From Candidatus Thorarchaeota archaeon (lineage in GTDB: Archaea; Asgardarchaeota; Thorarchaeia; Thorarchaeales; Thorarchaeaceae), in assembly GCA_011364905.1 (NCBI GenBank), contig RDNZ01000002.1:101994-165993 (forward strand): DNA of 64,000 nt, given 5' to 3'. Position 1 is the first letter of the stretch; every line of letters begins with the position of its first letter. Below, piece by piece: positions 1 through 9,800 of the stretch. A program made the position numbers and the translations under genes. The notes beneath the pieces were generated by a model, which made no database searches, had not been told where the DNA came from, and saw only the letters and a program-made list of their open reading frames with translations.

Positions 1-681
1 CACCATGGTGTGGAATTCGAGGTCGTCGACCTGCCAGGAGTCTACAGTCTGAGCGCAGTTTCTGAAGATGAAAAAATTGCACGTGCATATATTGTTGATC
101 ATCGTCCAGACGTGGTCGTGGATATAGTAAACGCCTCGCAATTGGAAAGAAATCTCTACCTCACTCTTCTTCTCATTGAACTACAAGTCAACTTGGTCAT
201 AGCACTCAATATGTACGATCTTGTCAAAGCGCGTGGAGACCAGATTGATATTGAGGGCCTTTCGAAACGTTTGGGTGCACAGATAGTCGCAACAACCGCT
301 ACTCGTAAGGAAGGAATTGAAGACCTAAAAGACGCAATCCTTGCCGCGATACCTCAGCACTACTGGGACCATGCGGAAGACCGCAGAATTGTTCCTATGC
401 ACACTGCAGGAGGCGTTGATGGTGGAGACCATCTTCACTATCACCCAAGATTTCATCATCATGGCGAGTTTGAGAGGTTAAATCCACCAGCAATAAAGTA
501 CAGTCCAAGAATAGAGTTGAAGCTCAAGCAACTAGTTTCGATACTCCAAACGGATAAAGATCTTCTTGACAGATATCCTCCAAGATGGCTAGCCCTCAAA
601 GTCTTGGAACGGGATCCAGAGATACTTCGCTTATTTGACAATTCAGAATTGAGAGCGCGGCTCTTGGAGGTGACATTATGA
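1..681 (+). CDS. feoB: FeoB GTPase domain (separate gene, 5' end cut by window)
   Basis: Soluble G-protein half of the ferrous iron transporter FeoB. The reading frame is open to the first base of the window, so the P-loop (G1) and the true start lie upstream. Visible: the G3 motif DLPG followed by VYSLS, the run DIVNASQLERNLYLT typical of FeoB, and the G4 motif NMYD. After the G domain comes a His-rich stretch (about residues 135-150, HYHPRFHHH) and then a short helical domain. The gene stops at TGA 679-681, overlapping the ATG of the membrane half by 4 bases. In most organisms both halves are one protein. A clear Shine-Dalgarno (GGAGGTGAC) precedes the second ATG, so the split looks genuine and not a sequencing error. 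Confidence 0.9.
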   Translation, partial: HHGVEFEVVDLPGVYSLSAVSEDEKIARAYIVDHRPDVVVDIVNASQLERNLYLTLLLIELQVNLVIALNMYDLVKARGDQIDIEGLSKRLGAQIVATTATRKEGIEDLKDAILAAIPQHYWDHAEDRRIVPMHTAGGVDGGDHLHYHPRFHHHGEFERLNPPAIKYSPRIELKLKQLVSILQTDKDLLDRYPPRWLALKVLERDPEILRLFDNSELRARLLEVTL

Positions 682-2003
682 AGCCACCCAATGAGCTGGA
701 CACAGAACTGGATGTTGCTGAAGAGGAAGAAGAGTCCATAGACCCTCAGATCATCCTGGCCGATGAGAGATACGAAGTGATTGGTCAGATTCTTTGCGAA
801 ACATACCAGCCAGGCAAAGGGAAATGGATTCTTAGCGATATGCTTGACCGAGTCCTACTTCACCGCTACCTCGGATTACCAATATTCTTAGTCATCATGT
901 GGGCTATGTTCCATTTCACATTTGAGCTATCGCTAGTTTTCATGCAGATGATCACTCAGTTCTTTGTATGGGTCGGAACCTTAACCTCCCAGATTCCAAA
1001 CCCCCTAGTTGCTTCCCTGTTGACCAACGGGATACTTGGAGGGGTGGGATTCATCCTCACTTTCGTTCCACCAATATTCTTTCTATACCTAGCAATATCG
1101 GTCCTCGAGGATACAGGATATCTCTCCAGAGCAGCGTTTGTCATGGACCGATTTATGATGAAAATGGGGCTTCATGGTAGGTCCTTCATTCCATTACTCC
1201 TGGGTTTTGGCTGCAGTGTGGCTGCAGTAATGGCCAGTAGGACCGTTGATGGAAAGTCAAATAGACTTGCAACGATTCTAGTTAGTCCTCTTATGTCATG
1301 TGCTGGGAGACTCCCAATCTACATTCTAATCGCCGGTGTCTTCTTTCCAGCCTATGCCGGGACTGTGGTTTTTCTCATGTACATGCTGGGGATTGTTATG
1401 GCAATCATTGTTGCCATTATCTTCAAGAAGACAATCCTGAGAGAGGAATCTTCTTCGATGCTCATGGAGCTCTCCCAGTATCAGATACCTACTGCCCATG
1501 GCTCATTTAGACACATGTGGGACAGAGGAGTCTTGTTCATACGCACAGCAGGAACCTACCTCTTAGCTGGCAGTGTAGTAATGTGGGGACTATCTGCATT
1601 TGGGCCAACTGGATTCGGAGTACCAGTTGACGATTCATTTGCAGCAATGCTCGGACGCGTCGTTGCACCAGTGTTTCTGCCACTTGGATTTAGCTGGCAA
1701 ATTGTGATGGGATTGATTTTCGGATTCTTGGCGAAAGAGGCAGTAATTCAAACGTTGGCTATTGTGTATTCAGTTGGAGGGATATCCCTTCAAACCGCGC
1801 TCATTTCAAGTGTTAGTCCATTGACTGCTGTCGCTTTGATGGTCTTTGTCTTGCTATACATCCCTTGTCTTGCAACAGTAGGCGCAATTAGGAAAGAAAC
1901 AGGCTCATGGAGATGGACTAGCTTTTCAGTAGTCTATCAACTTATTCTTGGATACACCATTGCTCTCCTGGTTGTCATTATAGGAGGTCTGTTCTTTGTT
2001 TAG
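678..2003 (+). CDS. feoB: FeoB membrane permease domain (separate gene)
   Basis: Membrane half of FeoB, 441 residues, forming the Fe(II) path across the cytoplasmic membrane. After an acidic N-terminal stretch it has the family motif ADERYEVIGQ, then LHRYLGLPIF. It also has the two conserved Cys-containing gate motifs, FGCSVAAVMASRT and SPLMSCAGRLPIY, and about nine to eleven hydrophobic helices. The ATG lies in an ATGA overlap with the GTPase gene behind GGAGGTGAC. Both halves are probably made in equal amounts and act as a complex. The family assignment is secure; a working two-chain transporter is inference. Confidence 0.93.
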   Translation: MKPPNELDTELDVAEEEEESIDPQIILADERYEVIGQILCETYQPGKGKWILSDMLDRVLLHRYLGLPIFLVIMWAMFHFTFELSLVFMQMITQFFVWVGTLTSQIPNPLVASLLTNGILGGVGFILTFVPPIFFLYLAISVLEDTGYLSRAAFVMDRFMMKMGLHGRSFIPLLLGFGCSVAAVMASRTVDGKSNRLATILVSPLMSCAGRLPIYILIAGVFFPAYAGTVVFLMYMLGIVMAIIVAIIFKKTILREESSSMLMELSQYQIPTAHGSFRHMWDRGVLFIRTAGTYLLAGSVVMWGLSAFGPTGFGVPVDDSFAAMLGRVVAPVFLPLGFSWQIVMGLIFGFLAKEAVIQTLAIVYSVGGISLQTALISSVSPLTAVALMVFVLLYIPCLATVGAIRKETGSWRWTSFSVVYQLILGYTIALLVVIIGGLFFV

Positions 2004-2472
2004 ACCAGAATTAGCCGTTCCCAAAGAGAGCAGGCTGCCAGCCATCCTAACCTTACTAATTGGGCTTGCTTATCTTATCGTTGGAGGCTTCGAAGTTCTC
2101 TCGAGCCTGCATTTGATACCTCCAATTGTAGGATTCACGGACCTCCTGGGAGGTATTCTACTCATGATAATTTCAAGTGTCTTCTTAACAGGAGTAAAAC
2201 CGCTACTGAAGAACGATCAAGAGGGGTATGCCTTCGTCGCTGTCGGATATATATTGGCTGCACTCTTGTTTGGACTACAAATACTGGTGATCTTGACGAA
2301 TGCTCTCGGATGGTTCCTCCATTTCGAGAACTGGGTCTCTTGGAATATATGGACTGACTTTACGCCTTCGCTCTGGATGTTTATCATCTTGATGACAGGA
2401 ACAGGGTCCGTATGGGCTATTGGAAACATGAGAGACAAGATCATGGGTGTGAAAAAGGAGGACTCTCAATGA
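1996..2472 (+). CDS. Small membrane protein of the feo operon
   Basis: 158-residue protein with four likely membrane helices (about residues 14-35, 43-62, 78-100 and 118-138) and a charged C-terminal tail. I do not recognise the family. The TTG start at 1996 is 6 bases after TAGGAGGTC and overlaps the feoB stop by 8 bases; its own stop overlaps the ATG of the FeoC-like gene. The position inside the iron operon suggests a Feo accessory subunit or an iron-linked membrane protein, by context only. Confidence 0.75.
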   Translation: MFRPELAVPKESRLPAILTLLIGLAYLIVGGFEVLSSLHLIPPIVGFTDLLGGILLMIISSVFLTGVKPLLKNDQEGYAFVAVGYILAALLFGLQILVILTNALGWFLHFENWVSWNIWTDFTPSLWMFIILMTGTGSVWAIGNMRDKIMGVKKEDSQ

Positions 2473-2756
2473 TGATCAGGAAAATCCTGAAGATAATAAT
2501 ATCTAGAGGAATGCTTGACAAAAATCAAATTGCGCGCGAAGTGGGGATTCAAGTTGAAACTCTGGATGATATCATTCGACTGCTTGTGGAAAGAGGCTAT
2601 CTCCGGAGGGAAATAAATGGATGTGAAATGGCATCTTCCTGTTCTGGATGCCACAATGCTTCAGGTTGCAACATGGTGACTCAGACAGGGCAAGTACTCT
2701 ATGTAACAGAGAAAGGCAAAACATACGCTTCGAAAAATGGAGGTGAAGATGAGTGA
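2469..2756 (+). CDS. feoC: FeoC-like winged helix with Cys cluster
   Basis: 95-residue protein from the ATG at 2469, which overlaps the previous stop (ATGA) and follows GGAGGACTCTCA; the upstream in-frame ATG at 2412 lacks such support. Residues 1-47 form a winged helix. Residues 52-67 carry four cysteines spaced CX5CX2CX5C (C52, C58, C61, C67), the pattern of FeoC proteins, where the cysteines bind an Fe-S cluster. FeoC proteins modulate FeoB stability or expression. Placement directly after feoB supports the call. Confidence 0.8.
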   Translation: MMIRKILKIIISRGMLDKNQIAREVGIQVETLDDIIRLLVERGYLRREINGCEMASSCSGCHNASGCNMVTQTGQVLYVTEKGKTYASKNGGEDE

Positions 2757-3151
2757 ACTCACCAGAAACTGATGAAATTGAACTCACAAAAGCTCTTGAA
2801 ATGTATGTCAAGGTGGCCTATGAGCTGGAAGAAGAGTTTGGAACTGCAACGGTTTCAGACATGGCTGAACGTCTTGGGGTCAAAGCTCCAAGTGTTACAG
2901 CAGCTCTTCAGAAATTGGACACAATTGGCATGGTCAAATATCGACGCTATCAAAACGTTAAGCTCACGAAGCTGGGAAAAACTGTTGCGAAAAAACTTCT
3001 CAACCGAAATAAAACACTGATGGACTTTCTTCTCATGATAGGGGTGGACAAAGAGATAGCAACAACTGATGCGTGTGAGATTGAGCATGTGGTGAATCCG
3101 CAAACAGTAGAGAAGCTTACTGAGTATTTAGAAAAACTTTCAAAGAATTGA
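2753..3151 (+). CDS. DtxR/IdeR-type iron-dependent repressor
   Basis: 132-residue metalloregulator. Residues about 10-70 are the winged helix (VSDMAERLGVKAPSVTAALQKL then LTKLG). The rest is the dimerisation and metal-binding region. Against the family, the metal positions read Met17, Cys108, Glu111 and His112 (ACEIEHVV). These match the Met/Cys/Glu/His iron site of DtxR and not the Asp/Glu set of MntR. The ancillary-site His of the RH motif is Asn here. There is no SH3-like third domain. The GTG start overlaps the feoC stop (GTGA) behind GGAGGTGA. It probably senses Fe(II) and represses the feo operon, but no operator is visible because the promoter lies outside the window. Confidence 0.88.
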   Translation: MNSPETDEIELTKALEMYVKVAYELEEEFGTATVSDMAERLGVKAPSVTAALQKLDTIGMVKYRRYQNVKLTKLGKTVAKKLLNRNKTLMDFLLMIGVDKEIATTDACEIEHVVNPQTVEKLTEYLEKLSKN

Positions 3152-3253
3152 AGATTCGATGTAGTCAAATGTTAAATGGGAATAGATTGTATATCTGAAA
3201 TATAGTACGCTATTGATATCCAAGGTCCCTAGGAATCGTGGGAGGCGACGCCT

Positions 3254-3823
3254 GTGAGTTCGCGACAAGAAGTGTATAGAATTCTTATAGCTGGTGATGA
3301 GGAGCTTGGATTCAGTTTCTGTGCAAAATCACTGGATAGAGATCTCATTGACCCAAGAACTGTAGCAAGAGAGTCATTAGAATCAGAATGGCCGAAGGAT
3401 GAATGGACCAAACACATTACTGTTTCTCATTATGGGCTGATTGCTACTCTTGAACTTGACCTAGAGCTGCATGGACCCTGGGTTTGGGAACTATATGAAA
3501 CATTGGAACCTCGAGATTATTTCAGAAGATTTGCAGGACTGGTGCTGTGTGCAAATCCTATGCGCGAAACTTTACCTTCAGAGCTATCGAATCTAATGGA
3601 AATGATTAATCTTCATGTCGGACAGCCCTTGCCCACAGCTATGGTGGTTGACCGTTCTAAGAAGCTTCTGAAGGGACAAACAGAAGCTCTTCGCAATATT
3701 GCCGAAACCCTCAATGTACCAATTTTTTTCATACATCTAAAGACGGGAGAAAACATTGACAAGGCGCTCAAGAATGTGGCGACTCGCATTTTTGTAAAGG
3801 AACACTTCGTTCAGAGTGAGTGA
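3254..3823 (+). CDS. Ras-like small GTPase fold with lost nucleotide motifs (pseudo-GTPase)
   Basis: 189 residues with the order of elements of a Ras/Rab-like G domain but eroded motifs. The P-loop position reads GDEELGFSF, without the Lys-Ser/Thr of GxxxxGKS/T. The G3 DxxG position reads ELYETLEP, and G4 NKxD reads VVDRSK. Only the G5 region keeps a recognisable pattern, IHLKTGENI, in place of SAKTGENV. GTP hydrolysis is therefore unlikely. Its own gene, with GTG start behind GGGAGGCGAC, converges on the giant surface-protein gene. Asgard genomes are rich in Ras-like GTPases, so a non-catalytic paralogue is plausible. The fold assignment is inference from motif order. Confidence 0.6.
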   Translation: MSSRQEVYRILIAGDEELGFSFCAKSLDRDLIDPRTVARESLESEWPKDEWTKHITVSHYGLIATLELDLELHGPWVWELYETLEPRDYFRRFAGLVLCANPMRETLPSELSNLMEMINLHVGQPLPTAMVVDRSKKLLKGQTEALRNIAETLNVPIFFIHLKTGENIDKALKNVATRIFVKEHFVQSE

Positions 3824-3842
3824 GAAGAACTCTTCTATGAAA

Positions 3843-6800
3843 CTAACCACCCCATTCTGTTGGTAATCCATCAATGGTTCCGCGAATTCGTCTACGCAGA
3901 GCAAAGCCGATTAAACCCAGGATTGGGACACCAGCCACGACCGGAGTTGTTCCAGCATCAAGAGGTATTTTGAGGGGAACTTGTGTTGACATGAACTGAA
4001 GCTCACTCTCAGCCATCATCGTTATTGGAAGACCGAGAATCCTTACTCTGATGGTGTATTGTCCTTCCATCTCCAATACGGTGTGTAACATCAAATCAAC
4101 ATTGGCACCAATACTACTTGTCTTGTTCAGCAGTAAACTACCCTGCGGGTCATACAAGGCAATAGTCAAAGTCCCAGTCCAATCGGTATTCACACCTTGG
4201 ATTGTACTAAACAACTTCAGTGTACAGTTAGAATTCACATATGGCTCTGTTTGCAGATCAAGAGCGAAGCTTACCAAAGGTCTTACTTTCAGGTGTAAGT
4301 CTACTGCACATGGGGCTAATGATTCAGTCCCCGCATAGTAGATTCTGACTACATACTCTCCTGCGAGTAATCCATCCAGTGTAGTGGATGCTATGCCCCT
4401 ACTGTTTGTGACTACTATGCGTTCTAATACCACATCTTGTTTCAGAATGACAATTATCGAAACATCGGTCCCGCCAAGAGTCGACAAACTACTGGTAAGT
4501 GCCGCCTCAATCTGTACTGGGACTCCATAGTCCACAGGTTCTAAGGCATCTGTTGTAAACGTTGTCGGCCGTCGAGTGAGAATGGCCAACTCCCAAACTG
4601 TAGGCAAACGCCATTCATCCCCAATGTATCTCACAACAAGGGTGTAGTTTCCCGTCCATGATGGTGTCCATGAGATTGTGGCAAGCCCATCAACCAATCC
4701 CACCGGTGTCATGTCGCCTAGGATTCCATAAATCTCGGTCCCATCAGGACGGTACAGACTAACCCAAAGAGTCATATCAGCCATGGTGTCATTCAGAGAG
4801 TCCGCAAGCCGGAATGTGACACTATGTTTCTGATTGATGATGCCAGATAGAATAGCTGTGACAGACTCAATCTTGCTTTGCGTGGTGACTTTGAGTGGGA
4901 TTATCAAGACTGATCCTGTTCGGGAAGTCGATTCTATGATTGTTATGTTCAGTGTATAGTCTCCAACCTCAAGACCATAGAGACTGAGGTTCATTTCATC
5001 TTCAACAAACCATGATACTATGTCTACAAGACCACTGGAATTCGTCAGTGTGATTTCCACATTCAACTTTGCAGTGTCGAGTGTTGTCCCAAGCTCATCT
5101 ATTACACAGACTGTAAGATTATCCTCGCTCGCTCTATCTATCGACGCCGGTCCGTCAAGCACAATGGTGCTAGTTCCTTTCACTGATATTTCCAATGCAG
5201 CATTAGATGAGTGATAGTGGTCAGATCCAGCAAAGGAAAAGATGACAGTGTAATTTCCTCCCCGCAAGAGTAGTATTACAACTACCTCTGGCTCTACACC
5301 CGGTTGAATGAAACTGCCACTCACCACTAGTCCCTGTAGGTTGTGGTGTGCTTCCCATTGGATTGTCCTTCCTTCAAGTGGAGTACCTCCTGAGTCTACA
5401 AGCAACACTGTAACATTCAGCGGCACTAGACCAGCGATTATGTCCGCATCATTCTGAAGTTCAAGGATGACCGATGTTCCGTAGGTGGAGTGCGCCACCA
5501 TAGAGTCACTGTCTGGAAGATAGGTCGCAAGCCCAAAGAAGTCAGCTCGGACTGTCCAGTAACCTTGTTCATCTATCACGATATTCCATGATATGTATCC
5601 AGACTCATTGGTCACCTGACTGACTGATCCAAGGTTGCGAGCTCCATCCACAGACAAATTAACACTCATCCCTACCAACGGATTGCCATAGACATTGTCC
5701 AGTCGAGCTGCAACAGTCAGTGTGTCGCCCACCTCAATGTTTGCATTCTCGATGCTCAGTATGAGAGTTGTTGGGCAGTAGACTGTATGGGTGTCAGGTC
5801 CAGTCTCAGTGAAACCATGTACAGATGTTGCTCCTGTGGAAGACACGCCTACCCGGTACGCGCCCCACTGGGTAGGAGTGAACTCTACATGTGCATAGCC
5901 ATCAATTGTATCGCGGTTCAACGAGAAGAGTAGATTGAGGTAGATATCATAGACATAGATTCTCACGCGCAGTCCATCAATAGCAAGACCTAGATCATCT
6001 GTGACCGACACTGTGACGCTAGTCTGCTGCCCGACACATGGCGGCTCGGGAGATAGATCAGTCACCACATGAGCATAAGTCATGACTGTGAGGTCAATTT
6101 GTCTGTCCCCACCTAGCATGAACTGGTCCTCTGCAGGGGCTGCAGTGACTATAAGCAGCCCATGCGCATCATCAGCAAGATAAACTACACTGGCTATCCC
6201 TGATCCATCAGTGAGAATGTGTTCTGTCCAAATAGGTACGAGATCCATGCCTAGCACTTGGAAAACAATGTCTACTCCGGATACCACCGAAGTGGATGAG
6301 AGGGTGTAAGTCAGAGTGACAGAACCAAACAGGTCTATCTGAGAAGTATTCAGTCCCAGTATCCCATTCACGACTTCCATGACTGACATAGAGGATTCAG
6401 TGGAGTTACCCTGATAGTAGGTGTCCGCAACATGCGTCAGTGAAATCATTGCAAGTCCACGATTTACTGGGCTCCAATAAATAGCAACGAGACCGTTCAC
6501 AGAACTGACTTGTGTCTGGAGAATAGTGTTTCCATCCATTTCGATGAGAAATGAAAGCAGCTTCCCTCCAATGTAATGCCCAAAATTGTCTTGGATCCCG
6601 ACTAGGAATTCTGCAGAATCTCCGACATTGACGGTAGGACCATGGGTGAGTATCATTGTGGGAGTGACGACGACTCGCTGTATCACTGAGTCACTGACAG
6701 ATGCGTTCAAACCAAAGCCCGTATAGAGTGCTCTCACCCAGAAATCTCCAATGAGGACGAACTGGTGAGATGTCGAACATGTGCCATCTAGACCAGTATA

Positions 6801-9800
6801 GACTATAGTGGAACTTATCTCAGTCCCATTGTACCATGAAACATCTATCTCCACTGGCGTTCCTCTTAGTGGTGCGCCTGTCCAGTCCAACACAAGCGCA
6901 TTAATGCCCAGTGTTGTTCCCTGACTCACTGGTTGTCCAGGGAGGCTGAGAAGTAGAGTGGTTCTACCTAGAGCCAACGTCTGTGACTGATTGTTGATTC
7001 CAAGTAGCCATCCCTGTGCGGGGACAGACACTATTACTATGAGGTTTCCTGGCGAGTCGATGCTCAGCACAAAGTCAACCAAACCTTCCCCTGTTGTAGT
7101 ATTCATCGAATCAAGAATTGTGATTCCATCCAGTGTAACAAGAGTGTTTATAGAAGCACCTGAGATAGCCTGGGAGTTGGAATCCTCAATTGAGACCGTT
7201 AGTGTTGTTGAGCCTGGGGCAATTGGATCTTGTCCCATCTGGATTAGGACAGTTGGTTTCTCGTATACATCCACAGTCCCATTGGAGTCACTCGCCACGA
7301 GGACTCCATTCCTCTCGAAATGAAGATTGAAGGTGTACTGACCTCTGCTGATTGGAGTCCAGCTGAAGTAACTAAGACCATCAACAGACATCATCGTATC
7401 TGTGTGAATGATGCTCATCCCCTCATCCCAGATGGTAAGGATGACCGCCTGTCCTGCGATGGCTGATCCATTGGACTTCAAAAGAAGTGAAAAGGGAATC
7501 AAGCTCTCATTCCCGACTCCTCCAACCAGTGTAGAAGTTGATGAGATTTGAGTATCAACTGGTTGTGCGATGGATACCGTCTGCCAGACTACGAGATTGT
7601 CGAAACCACTCTTGTGCATAGTGACGATGAGGTTGTAGGGGCCAGCACCCAAATCATCGGTTGGTAGTGAGAAGTCATAAGGGCTTTCAGCAGTGGAGGC
7701 CAAGTCATTGAACCAAGAGCCATTAGACAAACGGATGTTAATATCAGTGGCTCCTACTAATCCTCCTCCAGACAAAGTCCATGACACAGTTCCAGAGATG
7801 AGGTCGCCCCTGACAACATTCGGAGTTTGCAGTATGAGATCACCTTCTATAGAACCGTGCACATCAATCGAACCCCCATCAAAAGCCCGTATGGCACCCA
7901 GATCCCAGACCATAACGGAAACATCCTGAATCCCTATTGCATTCACATCTGACAGAATAACAATGGACAACATATCTGAATTTGCAATGTCTTCGAACAG
8001 GATCCATGAGTCAAAGGCTCGAACATAAACAGAGTGTGTTGTTCGTTCCGAGTTGATTGAAACAGCGATATCTAGTGAGTCCCCGAGCTGCGCAGTGGAG
8101 GGTATCGAGATGGTGAGAGAGCAACCTTCTACCGGGACCATTTGAGGCCGAAGACCAAGAACGGACACCATGTCCAGTACTCCTGCTGTGTAGACGGGTT
8201 GCCAAATGGTTGACGAGTTGAACCAACCTTCTGTAAAATGAGTTCCAAGTGCTCCAAGGACCGAGCTCCGATTAACTGCATGCAAGCCTACAGGAAATGT
8301 GGTATTCAAGAGAGCAAGTGTCTTGATATCCCAGCTAAGGGCCCAAAGATCAGTATACTGCAAACGTGAGTTGATTGCGTTGGCAATCTCATTTGCCATA
8401 ACAGGCGTAACGAGATCAAGTCTCAAAGCTGCACGGGTGCACAAGAAATCTATGGCGGATTGTACTCCTGCAAAAGGTGCAAGGTCCCAACCTGCCGCGT
8501 TCCATCTTCCTGAGGAGTAGAGAGAGAGTACCGAAGACTCCAACGCAGACCGATACCACATCGTATCAAGCTCATCTAACTGGTATAATGCTTCCACCGC
8601 TGCCACTGTGTATTGCATGTGTTGTGTGCCCATGACAGAGGGACGATACTGACCTCCAGTGTCCTGTCTGAGTGAAAGATATAGGGTGATATATGAAACC
8701 TGACTCGGGGAGAGAACTATCTCATTATCGCCTGCAAGACAGGATCCAAAGTACTGTGCCCACACACCAGTGAGATAATACTGTTGATTATCATACTCGG
8801 GAGCACCCAGAACTGTGAGGTTTGATTGACCGGGATATTGAGTCAATGCGGTTCCTGTGAATCTACTAAGATAGTCGTCCAGTAAATAGTAATCCGGTTT
8901 ACCAGAATGAGCCAAACGATTTACCTCGGCTAACCAATAGGACCACATGAGTGAAGGTATTTCTTCCATAGCCTCAAAACCAGCATGACTCTGGATTCCG
9001 TTAATGTAAGCGAGGACTCCACTTGCCAATGGACTTGTTGTTTCTCCTAGCTCTTTCAGACTCGTAGCTACTTCGGTTGCAGCCCAGGTTTTACCGACAA
9101 TGTCTTGTGAGGATTCACCCATGCCGAAACCTCCAGAGGGTAGTTGATTTGCAGTGAGCCAGTTCAGCCCTCCAGTTTTGTTTGATGCTGTTAGAGTCCC
9201 TAGGATTGACATGGTCGTAAGGGCAGAGGAAGTCCCTCTAGTGACATACATGTCAGCACTGACTGTATCTCTAAAAGAACCATCGCCGTTAGATGTGTCC
9301 TGAATCCACTCGGTTAGCTTAAGTGGATCAGTGTGGGCTTTCCCCAACATCCAGAGAGATTGAACATATTGAGAAGAATAGATGTTTCGTGCCTCTCCAG
9401 TTGTAGGATTTTTGGCTACTCCCCCCCAGTTATCAGGCGTTCCTGTACTTCCATCCACGACGCAAGACCTGAGCCAAGACTCCAGGGAGACCCTATTGAT
9501 TTGATTGAGGCCTCCGCTCTCATAAAGGGATTCGGTCACGTGATAGGTCACTGTCATATGATTTGAAAATCCACCTTCAGAATCTTGCTGTGAACTTAGC
9601 CAAGCAGAGAGCTTGGTAACACTGAACTGTGATTCCAGACTCATCACTGAGGTGAGCCAGAGACCCATTGCAGTGGAGTCCTCAGAAATTACTCCGTCGT
9701 AGATTGACTCGGTAAAACCGGCCTCTGATCCTGAATCCACATAGAGGTTCTGGAGAACAGACTGAACGAGTAATTGATTGTCATACTGCCAACCGCTAAA

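Noticed and set aside
678-681. Frameshift breaking feoB
   Set aside because: The second half has its own ATG and strong ribosome site in an ATGA overlap typical of this genome.
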